24,891 nucleotides of DNA. Origin: Botryococcus braunii (taxonomy: Eukaryota > Chlorophyta > Trebouxiophyceae). The notes beneath the pieces are model-generated. The model saw nothing but the letters and a program-made list of their open reading frames with translations. It did not search any database and had not been told where the DNA came from. Positions within the stretch are counted from its first letter, which is position 1. Every line of letters begins with the position of its first letter. Made by a program: the position numbers and the translations under genes. The stretch is taken from contig KV908775.1 of the NCBI GenBank assembly GCA_002005505.1, positions 27,232 through 52,122 of the forward strand, in the 5' to 3' direction. Positions 1 through 10,400 of the stretch are shown here, one piece after another.

Positions 1-1138
1 GATATCTGTGTCATCAAAGAATATATAAATGTTCAACGTACAATCAATTCCATCTAGTCATCGATGTCATGCACGGTCCGCAGATAGCCAACACGCTCGT
101 TTTTTCATAAAGAGATCTTGCAGAAAGTTCCGCTGCTATCGCCGCTTTAAAGCGGAGAGACCAGTAGAACTTGCTGCCAGATCTCTTTGTCCCAGCACGG
201 ATGAAATACAATCCACGTTTGTAGCCCATTAGCATGCATGCTGTAATGTATGTCCTCCCGAGACAGGCCCGCGTTTGCCCTGATCAGGGATATGAACGAG
301 CTCCTTCTTGCACAAGCGCCTTCTTCCACACGTGGGAAAGTGATACATACTCAGTCTTGAGCGACTTTGGGGGGTCTATTCTTCCCTCTTAGTGCCTAGG
401 ACGCACGTGCACATTGTACCATCAGGCTTCTTACAACTATTGCAAATTACAACTCGTCACCAGATTGGTAAAGACCAGCCTGAACCATTCACCTTGGCAA
501 GACTGTGAAGCCCTGTATTCTTGGCTGGGAGGCCCCAAGTGCCTAGATCTTGATAGCGTAGTCTGTGTAATATGGCCAGGTGGCCGGCACGTCCCACCTT
601 GCTCCCAACAAGCGCGACATCAGAGATTCAGGCCCTGCGGGGTCATACCTTCATAAAATAATTACCATAGTTATGTTCTAACATACTCGTGGTAAATTAC
701 ACCGAGTTGCTGCATGACTTTCTTTAGCGCTCAGCTGAGCCAGACCATTAAATTAACTGTTCTTTTTACCAGTATCATCCATACGGGTGGGAACGGGAAT
801 CTGGCGGTTTGTGGCGTATGTTAGCAGGAGCCACGCACTTTGCAGGATATACCCATACTCGATGTCCGAGAGCGCACCATATCATACACATGTTTTGAAA
901 TGATACGATATACCAGTACATGTTGTACGAACTTCTGCACTATACCGTCATGAAGGTAGTCCGCGATTTTGGATACCCTCCCCCGGCTCCGCCACAGCCA
1001 CAGTCGAGCAGATATACAAAGCAAAAGCCAATTTGGAACACCGCAGTAATATACATACCCCACGGGGGGTCCATGTCAAAAAACGCTGTAGAGTCACGTG
1101 CCCCCCGATTGAGCTCACCAGCCTCAACCAGCACGAAA
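1..1138. other. 3' flank of the YciO-like gene, no gene recognised
   Basis: This stretch lies downstream of the minus-strand YciO-like gene. The open frames in it are short, overlap on both strands and match no family I recognise. No tRNA, long repeat or element terminus was seen. The 3' untranslated region of the gene presumably begins just below position 1429, but I could not place a polyadenylation signal. Confidence 0.4.
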
Positions 1139-1345
1139 GGGTCAAAGACGTCGTGAAAGAGTTGAACCCGCACAGAAGAGTTGACCCCGGACAAAAAGGA
1201 GAAGAGACCGGACGAAACAATTCAACTCGGGCAACAAGTTGAAAGGTGACGAACGAGTTCAACCCAGACGAATGAGTTGGACCCGGACGAAGAGAGTTTT
1301 AGCCCTGACGGATGGCTTGAAATTGGACAAAAAGATCCCGAACTT
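1139..1345. repeat. Degenerate tandem repeat, about 18-20 bp unit
   Basis: Variants of the unit GAGTTGAACCCGGACGAA recur about ten times between these positions, for example near 1160, 1180, 1255, 1275 and 1290, with substitutions and small indels. The array is immediately downstream of the YciO-like gene, so it may be transcribed as part of its 3' untranslated region. The boundaries are approximate. Confidence 0.55.
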
Positions 1346-1390
1346 GACGGTTGGACGCTTATAAAGTAAGACTGGGACGAGTGAGTTCGA

Positions 1391-1426
1391 TGAGGTGAGA
1401 TGAGGTGAGGTGAGGTGAGGTGAGGT
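1391..1426. repeat. Pentanucleotide microsatellite (TGAGG)n
   Basis: About seven near-perfect copies of TGAGG lie within a few bases of the stop codon of the minus-strand YciO-like gene (TAG at 1429-1431). In the gene's sense they read CCTCA. Confidence 0.8.
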
Positions 1427-1428
1427 GT

Positions 1429-1844
1429 CTAGGCAGGAACAAGGTCCGGCATGAACACGCTGGCGTCCCCTCTTCCTTGACGAATGAGTACAGGCTCGCT
1501 GCCCGTCATGTCGATGACCGTGCTCCCCTCTACCACCTGCCCTCCCCACTCCCCCTCCCGCTTCAGTGGATCGCTTGCGTTCTCACTCCCCCTCCCACAT
1601 GAGTAGACCACGTGAGGGGCTGCTGTATCGGACGAGACAAACCTTCCCGTCTTCACACGGTCTAACATGACGCAGCATGTAAAGAGTGTCCCTTCCACCT
1701 TTTCCTCCCCCTTCTCTCCCTCTCCCTCTGTCTGCCACCCCCCTCTCCCCACCCCTCCTGTCTGTGTGGGTGTGTGTGCGCACGCGCACTCACATGCACG
1801 CATGTGTCGTTCAACCCAACCTCCCCAACCACCCCCCCCTTTCT

Positions 1845-1911
<67 letters not shown>

Positions 1912-1918
1912 ACACACA

Positions 1919-1991
<73 letters not shown>

Positions 1992-3221
1992 GCACACGCG
2001 GGGGCCTTCACACCTTGATGCCAGCATCCACAACAAAGTCGATGCCTCGGCCGGCGTACTGCTGCATCAGGACCGCAGCATCCTCCAGCTCCACGGGGGA
2101 CTCCGCTTCGCCCGTCAGCCCCGCCCCCGTCACGCTGGTGCACAGCAGCGGTCTCTCCAGCCCCTCCAATATGGCCTGCCCGCGCCCTCCACTCCACCCA
2201 TGACTTTTGCCCACTTCACACGTTGCCCCTCGTGGTGACTGGATGCGCTTGTCTAGCTGACGGATGCCAGCCACCTTAATGAAATTCCTGAACTCCATAT
2301 GGTCTTATCCATCCTAGGGCTCCCCGAAAAACTGCGAAGCACAAGGAAATTGGAGAACCGGAGCAAACATATTATTATCATGCGATATCGTATCACATTG
2401 TACCTTGCCGTACCAAAGCATAGAACGCCACACGCCGTTTTCAACCATCATTTCACATCACCACACATATCCTCGCAGAAGATATGCCGGATCATGTCAT
2501 CCCCGTTATTTTCACGCCGTGTCAAGCCAGACATATATCCTATCATCACACACCACGCCACATCACATCCTTCATCGTCCACATTCATTCTCCCTTCTCC
2601 ATCCTTACGCACTCCAAGAGATCTGCCGCTGTCGCAGATCATGCTGTTCCTTATCGTGCCCGGCTGGGTAAAATCTACCCCCAAAATGCAGGGAGGGAAG
2701 GGACATCCAGGGACAGGAGGGGGATGCAAGAAATTGAGAGTGATGCAGCAAGGGAAGAGACAGGCACGACGGGATATGCAGGAAGAGGAGAGGGATGCAA
2801 GGAGGTGAGAGTGATGCAGCGAGGGAAGAGACGGGCAGGGAGGGGGAAGCAATGGGAGGAGGGAGAGTGATGAAGAGAGAGGAGGGGGATGAAGGGAAGG
2901 GAGGGAGACCTGGCAGATGGGGTCGCTGGGGAGGCGGATCCCCACAGTGCGGCGAGACTTCACCTTCCCCGTCAGGAAGTCAACGCACTGCTTTGGCAGC
3001 GCCTTGTTGGCATGCAGGATCAAAGTGTACTGCGGCCCCCCCCGGGCCCCCCTCCCTTCTCAAACACATGCCCTCCTCACCTTCAGGTAAGTTGAAACCA
3101 GCCCAACTTTGATAGAAACCCTTCAAACCCGAAAGATTGCCCTTCCATCCCTCTCCTTCCCCACCCTGTGTGTGTGTGTGGGTGTGTGTGGGGGGGGGGG
3201 GGGGAAGGGGTGTGTGTGTGT

Positions 3222-3287
<66 letters not shown>

Positions 3288-3336
3288 GAGAGAGAGATTC
3301 AGAGAGAGAGAGAGAGCGTGAGAGAGAGAGAGAGAG

Positions 3337-3372
<36 letters not shown>

Positions 3373-3415
3373 TGTGTGTGTGGGTGGGTGTGTGGGGGTG
3401 TGTGTGTGTGTGTGG

Positions 3416-3451
<36 letters not shown>

Positions 3452-4705
3452 GTGTGTGTGTGTCTCTGTGTGTGTTCTGCCCCCAAAAGGCAATGGGCCT
3501 GCGACAGGACGGGAGTTCGACGGGCTAGGGACGCACCGGGCCGGGCAGAACGCGTCGGGCGATGCGGAATGTGTCCTCACGGCCCGAGCTGGAGGCGACC
3601 GGGAACCCCAGGGTGTATGTGTTGATGTCCGAAAAGTTGCGGCAAAGGATGCTGAGGGGCTTATTCGCAGAAATACCCTTGGCCACGTACAGCCGCTCTA
3701 CGGCGTTCCTTGCCTCCACATCGCACACCAGAGCAGGGTATGTGTCTGTCGGAATAATGCCGACCTGCACCACCCCGCTCCCCTCCTTTTGCACATCCAA
3801 CACCCTGCTCCCCCCCCTTTGCACATCAAAACAACCCTGCTCCTCTCCTATTGCACATTAACCACCCTGCTCTCCTCCCTTTGGACATCCAACACCCTGC
3901 TCCCCTCATATTGCGCATTGAACCCCGGCTCCCCTCCTCTTGCAAATCAAACACTCGCCTCCCCTCCCTCTGCACATCAAAACACCCCGCTCCCTCCCCC
4001 TGCACATCCAACGTAACCCAGTGGTATGGGTGTGCCTCAGAAGGTTGAGGAGGAGGAGGAGCCAGAGGAGGAGGAGGAGGAGGAAGAGGAGGAGAATCAC
4101 ACCGCTCCTTCCTTCAGTAGATTGATGACCGTCTGCAGGCGCCAGACATCGGAGCCGTCAGCCGCGACTTCGAGATACAGGGGACCCCCCCGCCGCTGGC
4201 CCCACCCTTGACTACGTCCCCGTTTAGCCGCTAATGCAACGCTGGGTCTCGTCCCGCAGTCCCCGGGGACCCAGCCCCCCTCGCCGCCCTTGGGTTCACA
4301 GAAACGGGGCGCACGGCTAGGCCCTTGAAGCTGCAATTTTGGAGTGAGGGATTGGCGAGGAGTTTCCAAAGGGAACGCCCCGCTGGTGTCTCCCCTATAT
4401 GCTGTGGGTACCGCAGCGGGCACCGGAAGGATATCGAGCCGGCTCGGAGCGCCTCCCTGGCTGTGCCATGCTGGAACATCCACAGAAGGCAACAATGGCG
4501 AGGATGCGCCACGGTTCAGCGGCAAATGCAGGGAGGGGGTGGAGGTCATGGTTGAAGCAATACAAGCCCTTGAGGGGGTGAGCATTGGGCGTTCAGCTTG
4601 CTGTGAATTTGAGAGCAACCTTGCTGCCCATCCTGGAAGGGATGTATGCATTGCCAGAGCTTGCTGTTGCCAATCCCTGCAGGCAAGCCAAGCCCGCTGG
4701 AGCAT
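1429..4705 (-). CDS. YciO/Sua5/YrdC-family protein, five exons
   Basis: Exons: 4705-4103, 3764-3537, 3029-2910, 2175-2014 and 1536-1429. All four introns are GT-AG and phase 0, giving 406 residues. The Sua5/YrdC fold starts near residue 177; V-G-I-I-P-T-D-T (202-209) crosses the exon 1/2 junction, L-P-G-P meets Y-T-L-I-L at exon 2/3, and S-T-V-I-D-M-T-G lies in exon 5. Known relatives bind ATP and make threonylcarbamoyl-AMP for the tRNA t6A modification. The sequence order best fits the YciO branch, whose role is less certain; the K-x-R motif of canonical YrdC reads K-G-I here. The first 175 residues are rich in Ser, Pro, Ala and Arg and lack the domain, suggesting a plastid or mitochondrial transit peptide. 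The start is the first ATG after an in-frame TGA. An unseen 5' exon is possible. Confidence 0.85.
1846..2000. repeat. (CA)n microsatellite in intron 4 of the YciO-like gene
   Basis: A nearly pure (CA)n tract with a few interruptions (GACA near 1906, CGCG near 1920, CGCACGC near 1990). It lies inside intron 4 (2013-1537). In the gene's sense it is a (GU)n tract starting about 13 nt after the 5' splice site at 2013. Confidence 0.95.
2680..2907. repeat. Purine-rich tract with a 71-bp tandem duplication, in intron 3
   Basis: The plus strand is strongly purine-rich, so the intron is pyrimidine-rich in the gene's sense. Two imperfect copies start with GATGCAAG at 2723 and 2794 (period 71 bp) and share GAGAGTGATGCAGC and GGGAAGAGAC. 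The tract ends next to the intron 3 donor at 2909. Confidence 0.7.
3167..3475. repeat. Compound (TG)n-(GA)n-(GT)n microsatellite in intron 2
   Basis: (TG)n with a run of about fifteen G residues, then (GA)n from about 3224 to 3340 with interruptions, then (GT)n to about 3474. The whole array lies in intron 2 (3536-3030) of the minus-strand gene, where it reads (AC)n-(TC)n-(CA)n. Confidence 0.95.
3769..4008. repeat. 30-bp minisatellite, eight units, filling intron 1
   Basis: Eight contiguous units of 28-32 bp, each of the form CACCCTGCTCCCCTCC followed by a short variable part and GCACATCAAA. The array fills most of intron 1 (4102-3765), and its first unit ends 5 bp from the exon 2 acceptor. 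The units abut directly with no spacers. Confidence 0.85.
4043..4096. repeat. (GAG)n trinucleotide tract at the start of intron 1
   Basis: GAG and GGA triplets dominate this stretch on the plus strand. In the gene's sense it is a (CTC)n pyrimidine tract beginning about 7 nt after the intron 1 donor at 4102. Confidence 0.8.
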
Positions 4706-5624
4706 GAGAATGTTTACAAGGGGGGTTCAGGCATAATTGTACCACGCAGCCTGCTTCTTCTCAGCCTCCATGTGTCAAGGACATCGCGTATAGCAGCAGC
4801 TCGAAGACCGGACTTGAAACAAGACCTGGATTTCTAAGAGCGTACGTCGACGCCTATGCTGCTAGTTACAACCTAAGACTGCGACGAACGAGGGGGCTTT
4901 GACAAAGAACCCTCGTCACCTTGCATGGGAAATGGACAAGCATGGCCACGGCCTAGAACTTCCATTCCGTGTCTTACAGGCCACAATGACAGCAAATACT
5001 AATCCAAAGGGTCGAGATATGATTCGGAAATTCCCATATGGAGTTTTGAAACTGTCCAGCTGGGCTCCGTTACTTACTCATCTAGTTAACAGGGAGGGGT
5101 ACCTCTAACTTAGAAATAAGACGATAGCAAATTTGTATGCTTCCCGTGCAACAAGACACCTTAGAAACCAAGCTGGTTCTCCTTGCTGTTCTAGACGGGA
5201 AATGGAGTGACGGAGCAGATCGCAGACGATTTTATCCTTGCTTGAAGACAAGTAGGACATGCGACACAGTAACTCTTGCACATGCAGGCATCACGTTTTG
5301 AGGCCTTTTTGACAGCCCTGCAGTGCAATGGCCTGGGTCGTGGGCAGCTGCGTTAGGAAGCATATCCTCATGTAGATCCTTCCGCAATAGCCACCGATTC
5401 TCATGATTTTGGGCAACCATTTCCCGATAAGATGGCCGAAGTGAACGTACAATCCGGACTCCCAGTGCCATGAGCTGATAGTGACCAGATCTTACTAAGG
5501 ATATGCGAGCATATGACGGAGATTACAACAATCTCGATAGATAATTCAGGAGAAAAACCAAGAGCCCCTACGGCCATTCGGATGTTGACACGTGACTATT
5601 CGGGCATCGGGAGCCTGAGACTCA
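4706..5624. other. 5' flank of the YciO-like gene, no gene recognised
   Basis: Upstream of the YciO-like start, so its promoter and 5' untranslated region should lie here. I see no clear TATA box or CpG-type signal that would place the transcription start. The frames at 4899-5108 (plus) and 5232-5471 (minus) are short, lack recognisable motifs and are not called. Confidence 0.35.
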
Positions 5625-5692
5625 TTGTATATTCAAAATTAAGAGTGAAGCCTATTCTTTGTATATTTAAAATTAAGAGTGAAGCCTATTCT
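5625..5692. repeat. 34-bp tandem duplication
   Basis: Two head-to-tail 34-bp copies (5625-5658 and 5659-5692) beginning TTGTATATT and ending AAGCCTATTCT, differing at one position (C/T). The low divergence indicates a young duplication. Confidence 0.95.
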
Positions 5693-5724
5693 TAAAGACG
5701 CGGAATCTAGGGGCCAAATATTAA

Positions 5725-6024
<300 letters not shown>

Positions 6025-6028
6025 TAGA

Positions 6029-6033
6029 GAATA
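6029..6033. repeat. Target-site duplication of element A, left copy (GAATA)
   Basis: GAATA directly precedes the TG of the 5' LTR and is repeated directly after the CA of the 3' LTR at 18799-18803. A 5-bp TSD is typical of Ty3/gypsy integration. Confidence 0.9.
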
Positions 6034-6295
6034 TGTAGCATTTCCTAGGGTATAATGCTCTAGTATGGTCCTTGGCATTGCTCTATGACTTGCCATGTGA
6101 TCTAGATTCACGGTACAACCTCGCTCAGGTAGTCGCTCGGTTGCCCGACTATACGTCCGTGGCAGTACGGTGTACATCCGACCCTGGATGGGATTAAGGG
6201 CGAGCCTGTGAATCAATCATGTAACACTCTTTCCGTTCACACCACGAACTGTCTCACTGTCTCATCCAAATCTCTTCCGCTCAGTTACAGCTACA
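6034..6295 (+). repeat. 5' LTR of element A (262 bp)
   Basis: Begins TGTAGC and ends GCTACA, a 6-bp terminal inverted repeat. It matches 18537-18798 over 262 bp with two substitutions seen (GTATAATG versus GTATGATG, and CTGTCTCAC versus CTGTTTCAC). It is short for a full-length gypsy element. Confidence 0.95.
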
Positions 6296-6296
6296 G

Positions 6297-6308
6297 TGGT
6301 ATCGGCGA
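6297..6308 (+). promoter_or_regulatory. Primer-binding site of element A
   Basis: TGGTATCGGCGA starts one base after the 5' LTR. TGGTATC matches the plant initiator-tRNA-Met primer site (TGGTATCAGAG), but the next bases differ. Element B has the identical 12-mer. Confidence 0.75.
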
Positions 6309-6366
6309 TAAGGACTAGCTCCCTATCGTTTGTTTGTGGTGCGTTTCTTTTCCTTTCGGCTTTGTG

Positions 6367-7401
6367 ATGTCTCGGCAGACCCGTTCGGGGTCTAGAGCCC
6401 GTGCACCTAGTCCAGGCCATGTCGACCCAGATCCCCCTGTAGATCCCTTTGATGAGGAGGAAGTAGATCTTACAGATGTAGATCCAGGTCGCATGATTAG
6501 GCATTTGGTTGCTATTGGAGCTCTCCCCGCGGAGGCTGTTGAGGCAGGATCTAGTGTTCCTTCGACGACTCCACACGATGCTGCAACTCAGAACCTTCTT
6601 GATGGCTTTGAACGAGTGATTCAGCGTGCCTTGGCACAACCTGTGGTTTTGACTCAGCCTCAGCCAACGGTCATGCCGGCACCGGCTCCTGTTCCCGCCA
6701 GTTCAGGGAAGACATCTCTCAAATTCCCTGACCCGCCTGTATTCGAGGGAGATGCTATGAAGTTAGATCCCTGGGTGGTGCAGTGCGAGATGTATTTGAG
6801 GGCATATGGGATAGATCTTGGTTCTACACGTGCAGTGGAGGTTGCATCGATGTTTCTGCGTGGGAAGGCGCTGGATTGGTGGACTGGGCAGTATCATTTG
6901 ATTGCCTCAGGAAGTGTATCTGCCTTTGGGTCTTGGAGTGATTTTGTGTCAGCTTTGACAGTGGTTTTTAGACCTGTAGAGCTGCACAAGAGACACCTGG
7001 ATCAGCTTCTGAATGTGTCGCAGGGCAAACATGATATGAGATCTTACATTGCTACGTTTAATGCTCTTAGAGCAAAGGTCCCGAATGCATTCTCTGAGGA
7101 TACGTTGTGCCACCTGTTTTTGCAGGGCTGCAGGGCTGATCTGCAAAAACCGATTTCTCTTCAGTATCCAAAGACGCTTGCAGACCACTTTAAACATGCA
7201 GTGACCATATCAGATATCCCCAGCCATTCCAGAACGCCGCACCATACTCCAAAAGGCCAGACTGACTCCAAGAGCCCTGGTACGACAAAACCAGTTGCGC
7301 AGACCTGCACGCATTGTGGGAAGGTTGGGCACGGCGTTGACCGGTGCTACCAACTGCACCCTGAACTCAAGCGGGAGCGTAACAAGTCCAAGACGACTTG
7401 A
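6367..7401 (+). CDS. Element A Gag (capsid and nucleocapsid), 344 aa
   Basis: Structural protein that forms the virus-like particle and packages element RNA. The first ATG in frame is at 6367. Residues about 1-60 are acidic and Pro/Ser-rich. A retrotransposon-gag capsid domain covers roughly residues 120-285, with L-D-W-W and the Y-I-A-T-F-N-A-L type segment of the family. A CCHC zinc knuckle (C-x2-C-x4-H-x4-C, starting C-T-H-C-G-K-V-G-H) lies near residue 317. The frame is intact and ends with TGA at 7399-7401. Pol starts 46 nt later in another frame, so Gag and Pol are not translated from one continuous frame as they appear to have been in element B. Confidence 0.9.
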   Translation: MSRQTRSGSRARAPSPGHVDPDPPVDPFDEEEVDLTDVDPGRMIRHLVAIGALPAEAVEAGSSVPSTTPHDAATQNLLDGFERVIQRALAQPVVLTQPQPTVMPAPAPVPASSGKTSLKFPDPPVFEGDAMKLDPWVVQCEMYLRAYGIDLGSTRAVEVASMFLRGKALDWWTGQYHLIASGSVSAFGSWSDFVSALTVVFRPVELHKRHLDQLLNVSQGKHDMRSYIATFNALRAKVPNAFSEDTLCHLFLQGCRADLQKPISLQYPKTLADHFKHAVTISDIPSHSRTPHHTPKGQTDSKSPGTTKPVAQTCTHCGKVGHGVDRCYQLHPELKRERNKSKTT

Positions 7402-7426
7402 GTTCTTCTTCGTTCTTGGTTTTCAG
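7402..7426 (+). other. Polypyrimidine tract and AG ahead of element A pol
   Basis: The bases after the gag stop are T/C-rich (TTCTTCTTCG, then TTGGTTTTCAG) and end in CAG at 7424-7426, 21 nt before the pol ATG. This has the form of a 3' splice site and could place pol on a spliced RNA. No donor was identified, so this is an inference. Confidence 0.35.
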
Positions 7427-7447
7427 CAGTGTGAGCCCTGCTTTTAG

Positions 7448-10400
7448 ATGGTTTCCACCTGTCTTGCAGTCCAGTATGGGATCCCTGTATTGCACGACGT
7501 GGGGAATCTTCAGGACTTTTTCTCTAGCTGTTGCCATAGTTTCATGACCCATTACGTGGATGGGCATGGTGTATGTAGGAAGTTTCAGACATCACCCCCT
7601 GACAGTGACCTGGCCAGTCCTGATGTTCAGTGTAAGAGTGGTGCAGCTTTCTCGTTTCCTGCAAGTACTTCTCATGTTGTATTGTTTTGTCAGAGTAGTG
7701 ACAGAGCGTCTGCTGTCAGCCAACTTGTAACCCACTTACTCCCTGGTACCAGATTGACTGTGCTTTCTGACCCGAGTGATTGTGGACAGGTGTTGGAAGG
7801 GGCTACTGGGCAGCAATCTCATGATGTCTTGCTTTCGGGCCCTGTGTTGACTGCTTTGGGCATTACTTCCACCGTTCAGAGCTCGCCCCATTGCTACTCA
7901 TCAGGATTGCCCTTGTTTCGTTGCTTTGTGCAGACTGGTTGTTTGAGTGTGAAGCAAAAACCCCTGCCAGCAACTTCTTTTGACTCTTTTGTGCAGTTAA
8001 ACACTAGCCAGACTGTGAATGGTCCTGATCTTTCTTCTACTTGCATTGAATTTGAGGGAATTCTTGCTGGTAGACCTGTCAGGATTTTGTTAGACAGTGG
8101 GGCCTCTGCAAACTTTATTGATAATAAACTTGTGCAGGAGCTTGCCCTTCCCACTGCTTCTTTAAGTTCACATGTTGCTATTCGTGTTGCTGATGGTAGG
8201 ACCTCTATAGTAGAGAGTAGTGTGGCAATTGACCTGACTGTGGGGTCTCTGGATTTTGGAGTCACCTGTCTCCCCACAGAGTTGGCATACTATGACCTTG
8301 CTTTAGGGAAACCTTGGTTGACTGTGTTTAATCCGGTTGAAAATTGGAAGCTCAATGCAGTGTCATTGATTCATTCTGATAGGACACATGTACTTGTGGG
8401 CTGCCAAAGGTCAGGTGTACCTGAGTATGTGATCTCCTCCATAGAAGTGGAAGAGTTGGTCCAGTTGGGTGATCCAATGTATCTGATTCAGCTTAATGCA
8501 GTGACCGAACCCTCCTTAAATACTAATACATATAACGTGCCAGAGTTGGAGCAGCTTCTGCAGGAATTTAAAGATGTCCTTTCAGGACTGCCTCAGGGCC
8601 TGCCTCCCTCTCGTGCTGGAGACCACTATATTAGATTGGAGCCGGGCGCAGTTCCTCCAGCCTCCCGCATTTATCCACTGTCCGGAGCCCAGCTTGCTGA
8701 GCTTCGTGCACAGTTGCAGGAGCTCCTAGAGAGGGGCTTCATCCGCCCATCGACTTCCCCTTTTGGTGCACCTATTCTGTTCGTCCCGAAGAAGGATGGG
8801 GGTTGGCGTTTGTGTATTGACTATAGAGCCTTGAACAGGATTACAGTAAGGAATCAACACCCTTTACCTAGGATTGATGAAATGTTTGAGCAATTGCATG
8901 GAAGTTGTGTGTTTTCTAAGCTTGACCTTGCCTTTGGCTACCACCAGATTCGTATGCATGAGGATAGCATAGAAAAGACTGCTTTTAAAACCCGTTATGG
9001 TCATTATGAGTTCACTGTTATGCCTTTTGGGTTAGCTAATGCTCCTGCCACTTTTCAATCTGTTATGATTACTATCCTGGCTCCGTTTCTGGATATGTTT
9101 GTGTTGGTTTACCTGGATGACATCCTGATATATTCTAAGTCTGTTGAAGAACACATGGAGCACTTACGTATTATCCTGTCAGTGCTTAGGGAACATAAAT
9201 TCTATTGTAAAAGATCTAAATGTGAGTTTGTTTCTAAGCAGGTGGAATACTTGGGACACTTGTTGACACCCCAAGGGATTATGGTGGATCCGAGGAAGGT
9301 TGCAGCCATCCGGGACTGGCCCACTCCCTTGAATGTGTCACAGTTGAGAGGTTTCTTAGGCTTGACTCAATACTATGATATATTTATAGATCATTTTGCA
9401 GATGTTGCATTTCCCCTTACTGAGCTATTGAAGAAGGATGTGACCTGGGCTTGGGAGGGACCTCAAGCCCAAGCCTTCATTGCATTGAAGGATCTTGTGT
9501 CCTCTCCTCCATTTTTGTTAATGCCAGACTTAGACAAACCGTTTGTGATACATGTAGATGCCTCTGGCTTTGCTGTGGGTGCTGTTTTTGCAGCACGATC
9601 AAGGACAGGGTCTGCAGCCTGTCGCTTTTGAGTCCAGGAAACTCCAGCCCCCGGAGAGGAAATTAGCCCTGTATGACAGAGAATTATTGGCTCTTGTTCA
9701 TGCTTTGCTTAAATGGAAACATTTGCTGTTGGGTGCTAAATTTACAGTTCACACTGATCAGCAGGCTTTAAAGTACTTGTTGATTGCTCCTGTTAGGACT
9801 AGTAGGCATGAACGATGGCTCACTGAGATTATGAGGTTTATGCCTGATATAAAGTATGTTAAGGGCACTGATAATGTGGTTGCAGATGCTTTGTCTCGGC
9901 GTGTTGACCTTGCAGTGATGCATGTCTCCTCTGTTGCTGTCTCTTCTCTCCTACAAGAGATTGCCTTGCTTTGTGTTTCTGATCCCACAGTTGCTAAACT
10001 TGTGGATGAAGGTGTTTTGGTATTGAGGGACTCTGTACCTTATTCTGTGCAGTCAGGGAAGGTCTGTGTACCTGATGCATTGAGAGAGAAGGTGCTGAGA
10101 GAGTGCCATACCACACCCTTTTCTGGCCATCTTGGTATTAACAAGATGTATGAGCTAGTGTGCAGGGAGTTTTGGTGGCCACGTCTCAGCTCATCAGTCA
10201 GGGACTTTTGCAGGTCTTGTGACACCTGCCAGCGCACTAAAGGGACTGGAGCCGTACCTTATGGTTTGCTTCAGCCACTGCCCATTCCAGATGGACCTTG
10301 GCAGAGCGTGTCCCTTGATTTAGTGACTGATTTACCTGTCTGTTGTGGGTTTGACTCTATTGTGGTATTTGTGGATAGGTTTTCTAAGTTGTGTGTCTTG

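Noticed and set aside
1662..2238. Several long open frames with Cys-Val or His-Thr repeats on both strands
   Set aside because: They are translations of the (CA)n microsatellite in intron 4 and have no non-repeat coding signal.
2980..3625. Long frames with Arg-Glu, Ser-Leu and Val-Cys repeats
   Set aside because: By-products of the compound microsatellite in intron 2; only the 3029-2910 and 3764-3537 minus-strand stretches are exons.
3769..4008. Regular 30-bp repeats resembling a CRISPR array
   Set aside because: The units are contiguous without unique spacers, vary in sequence, and lie in an intron of a eukaryotic gene.
4899..5471. Short frames upstream of the YciO-like gene as possible genes
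   Set aside because: No recognisable motifs, no support from splice structure, and length within chance expectation.
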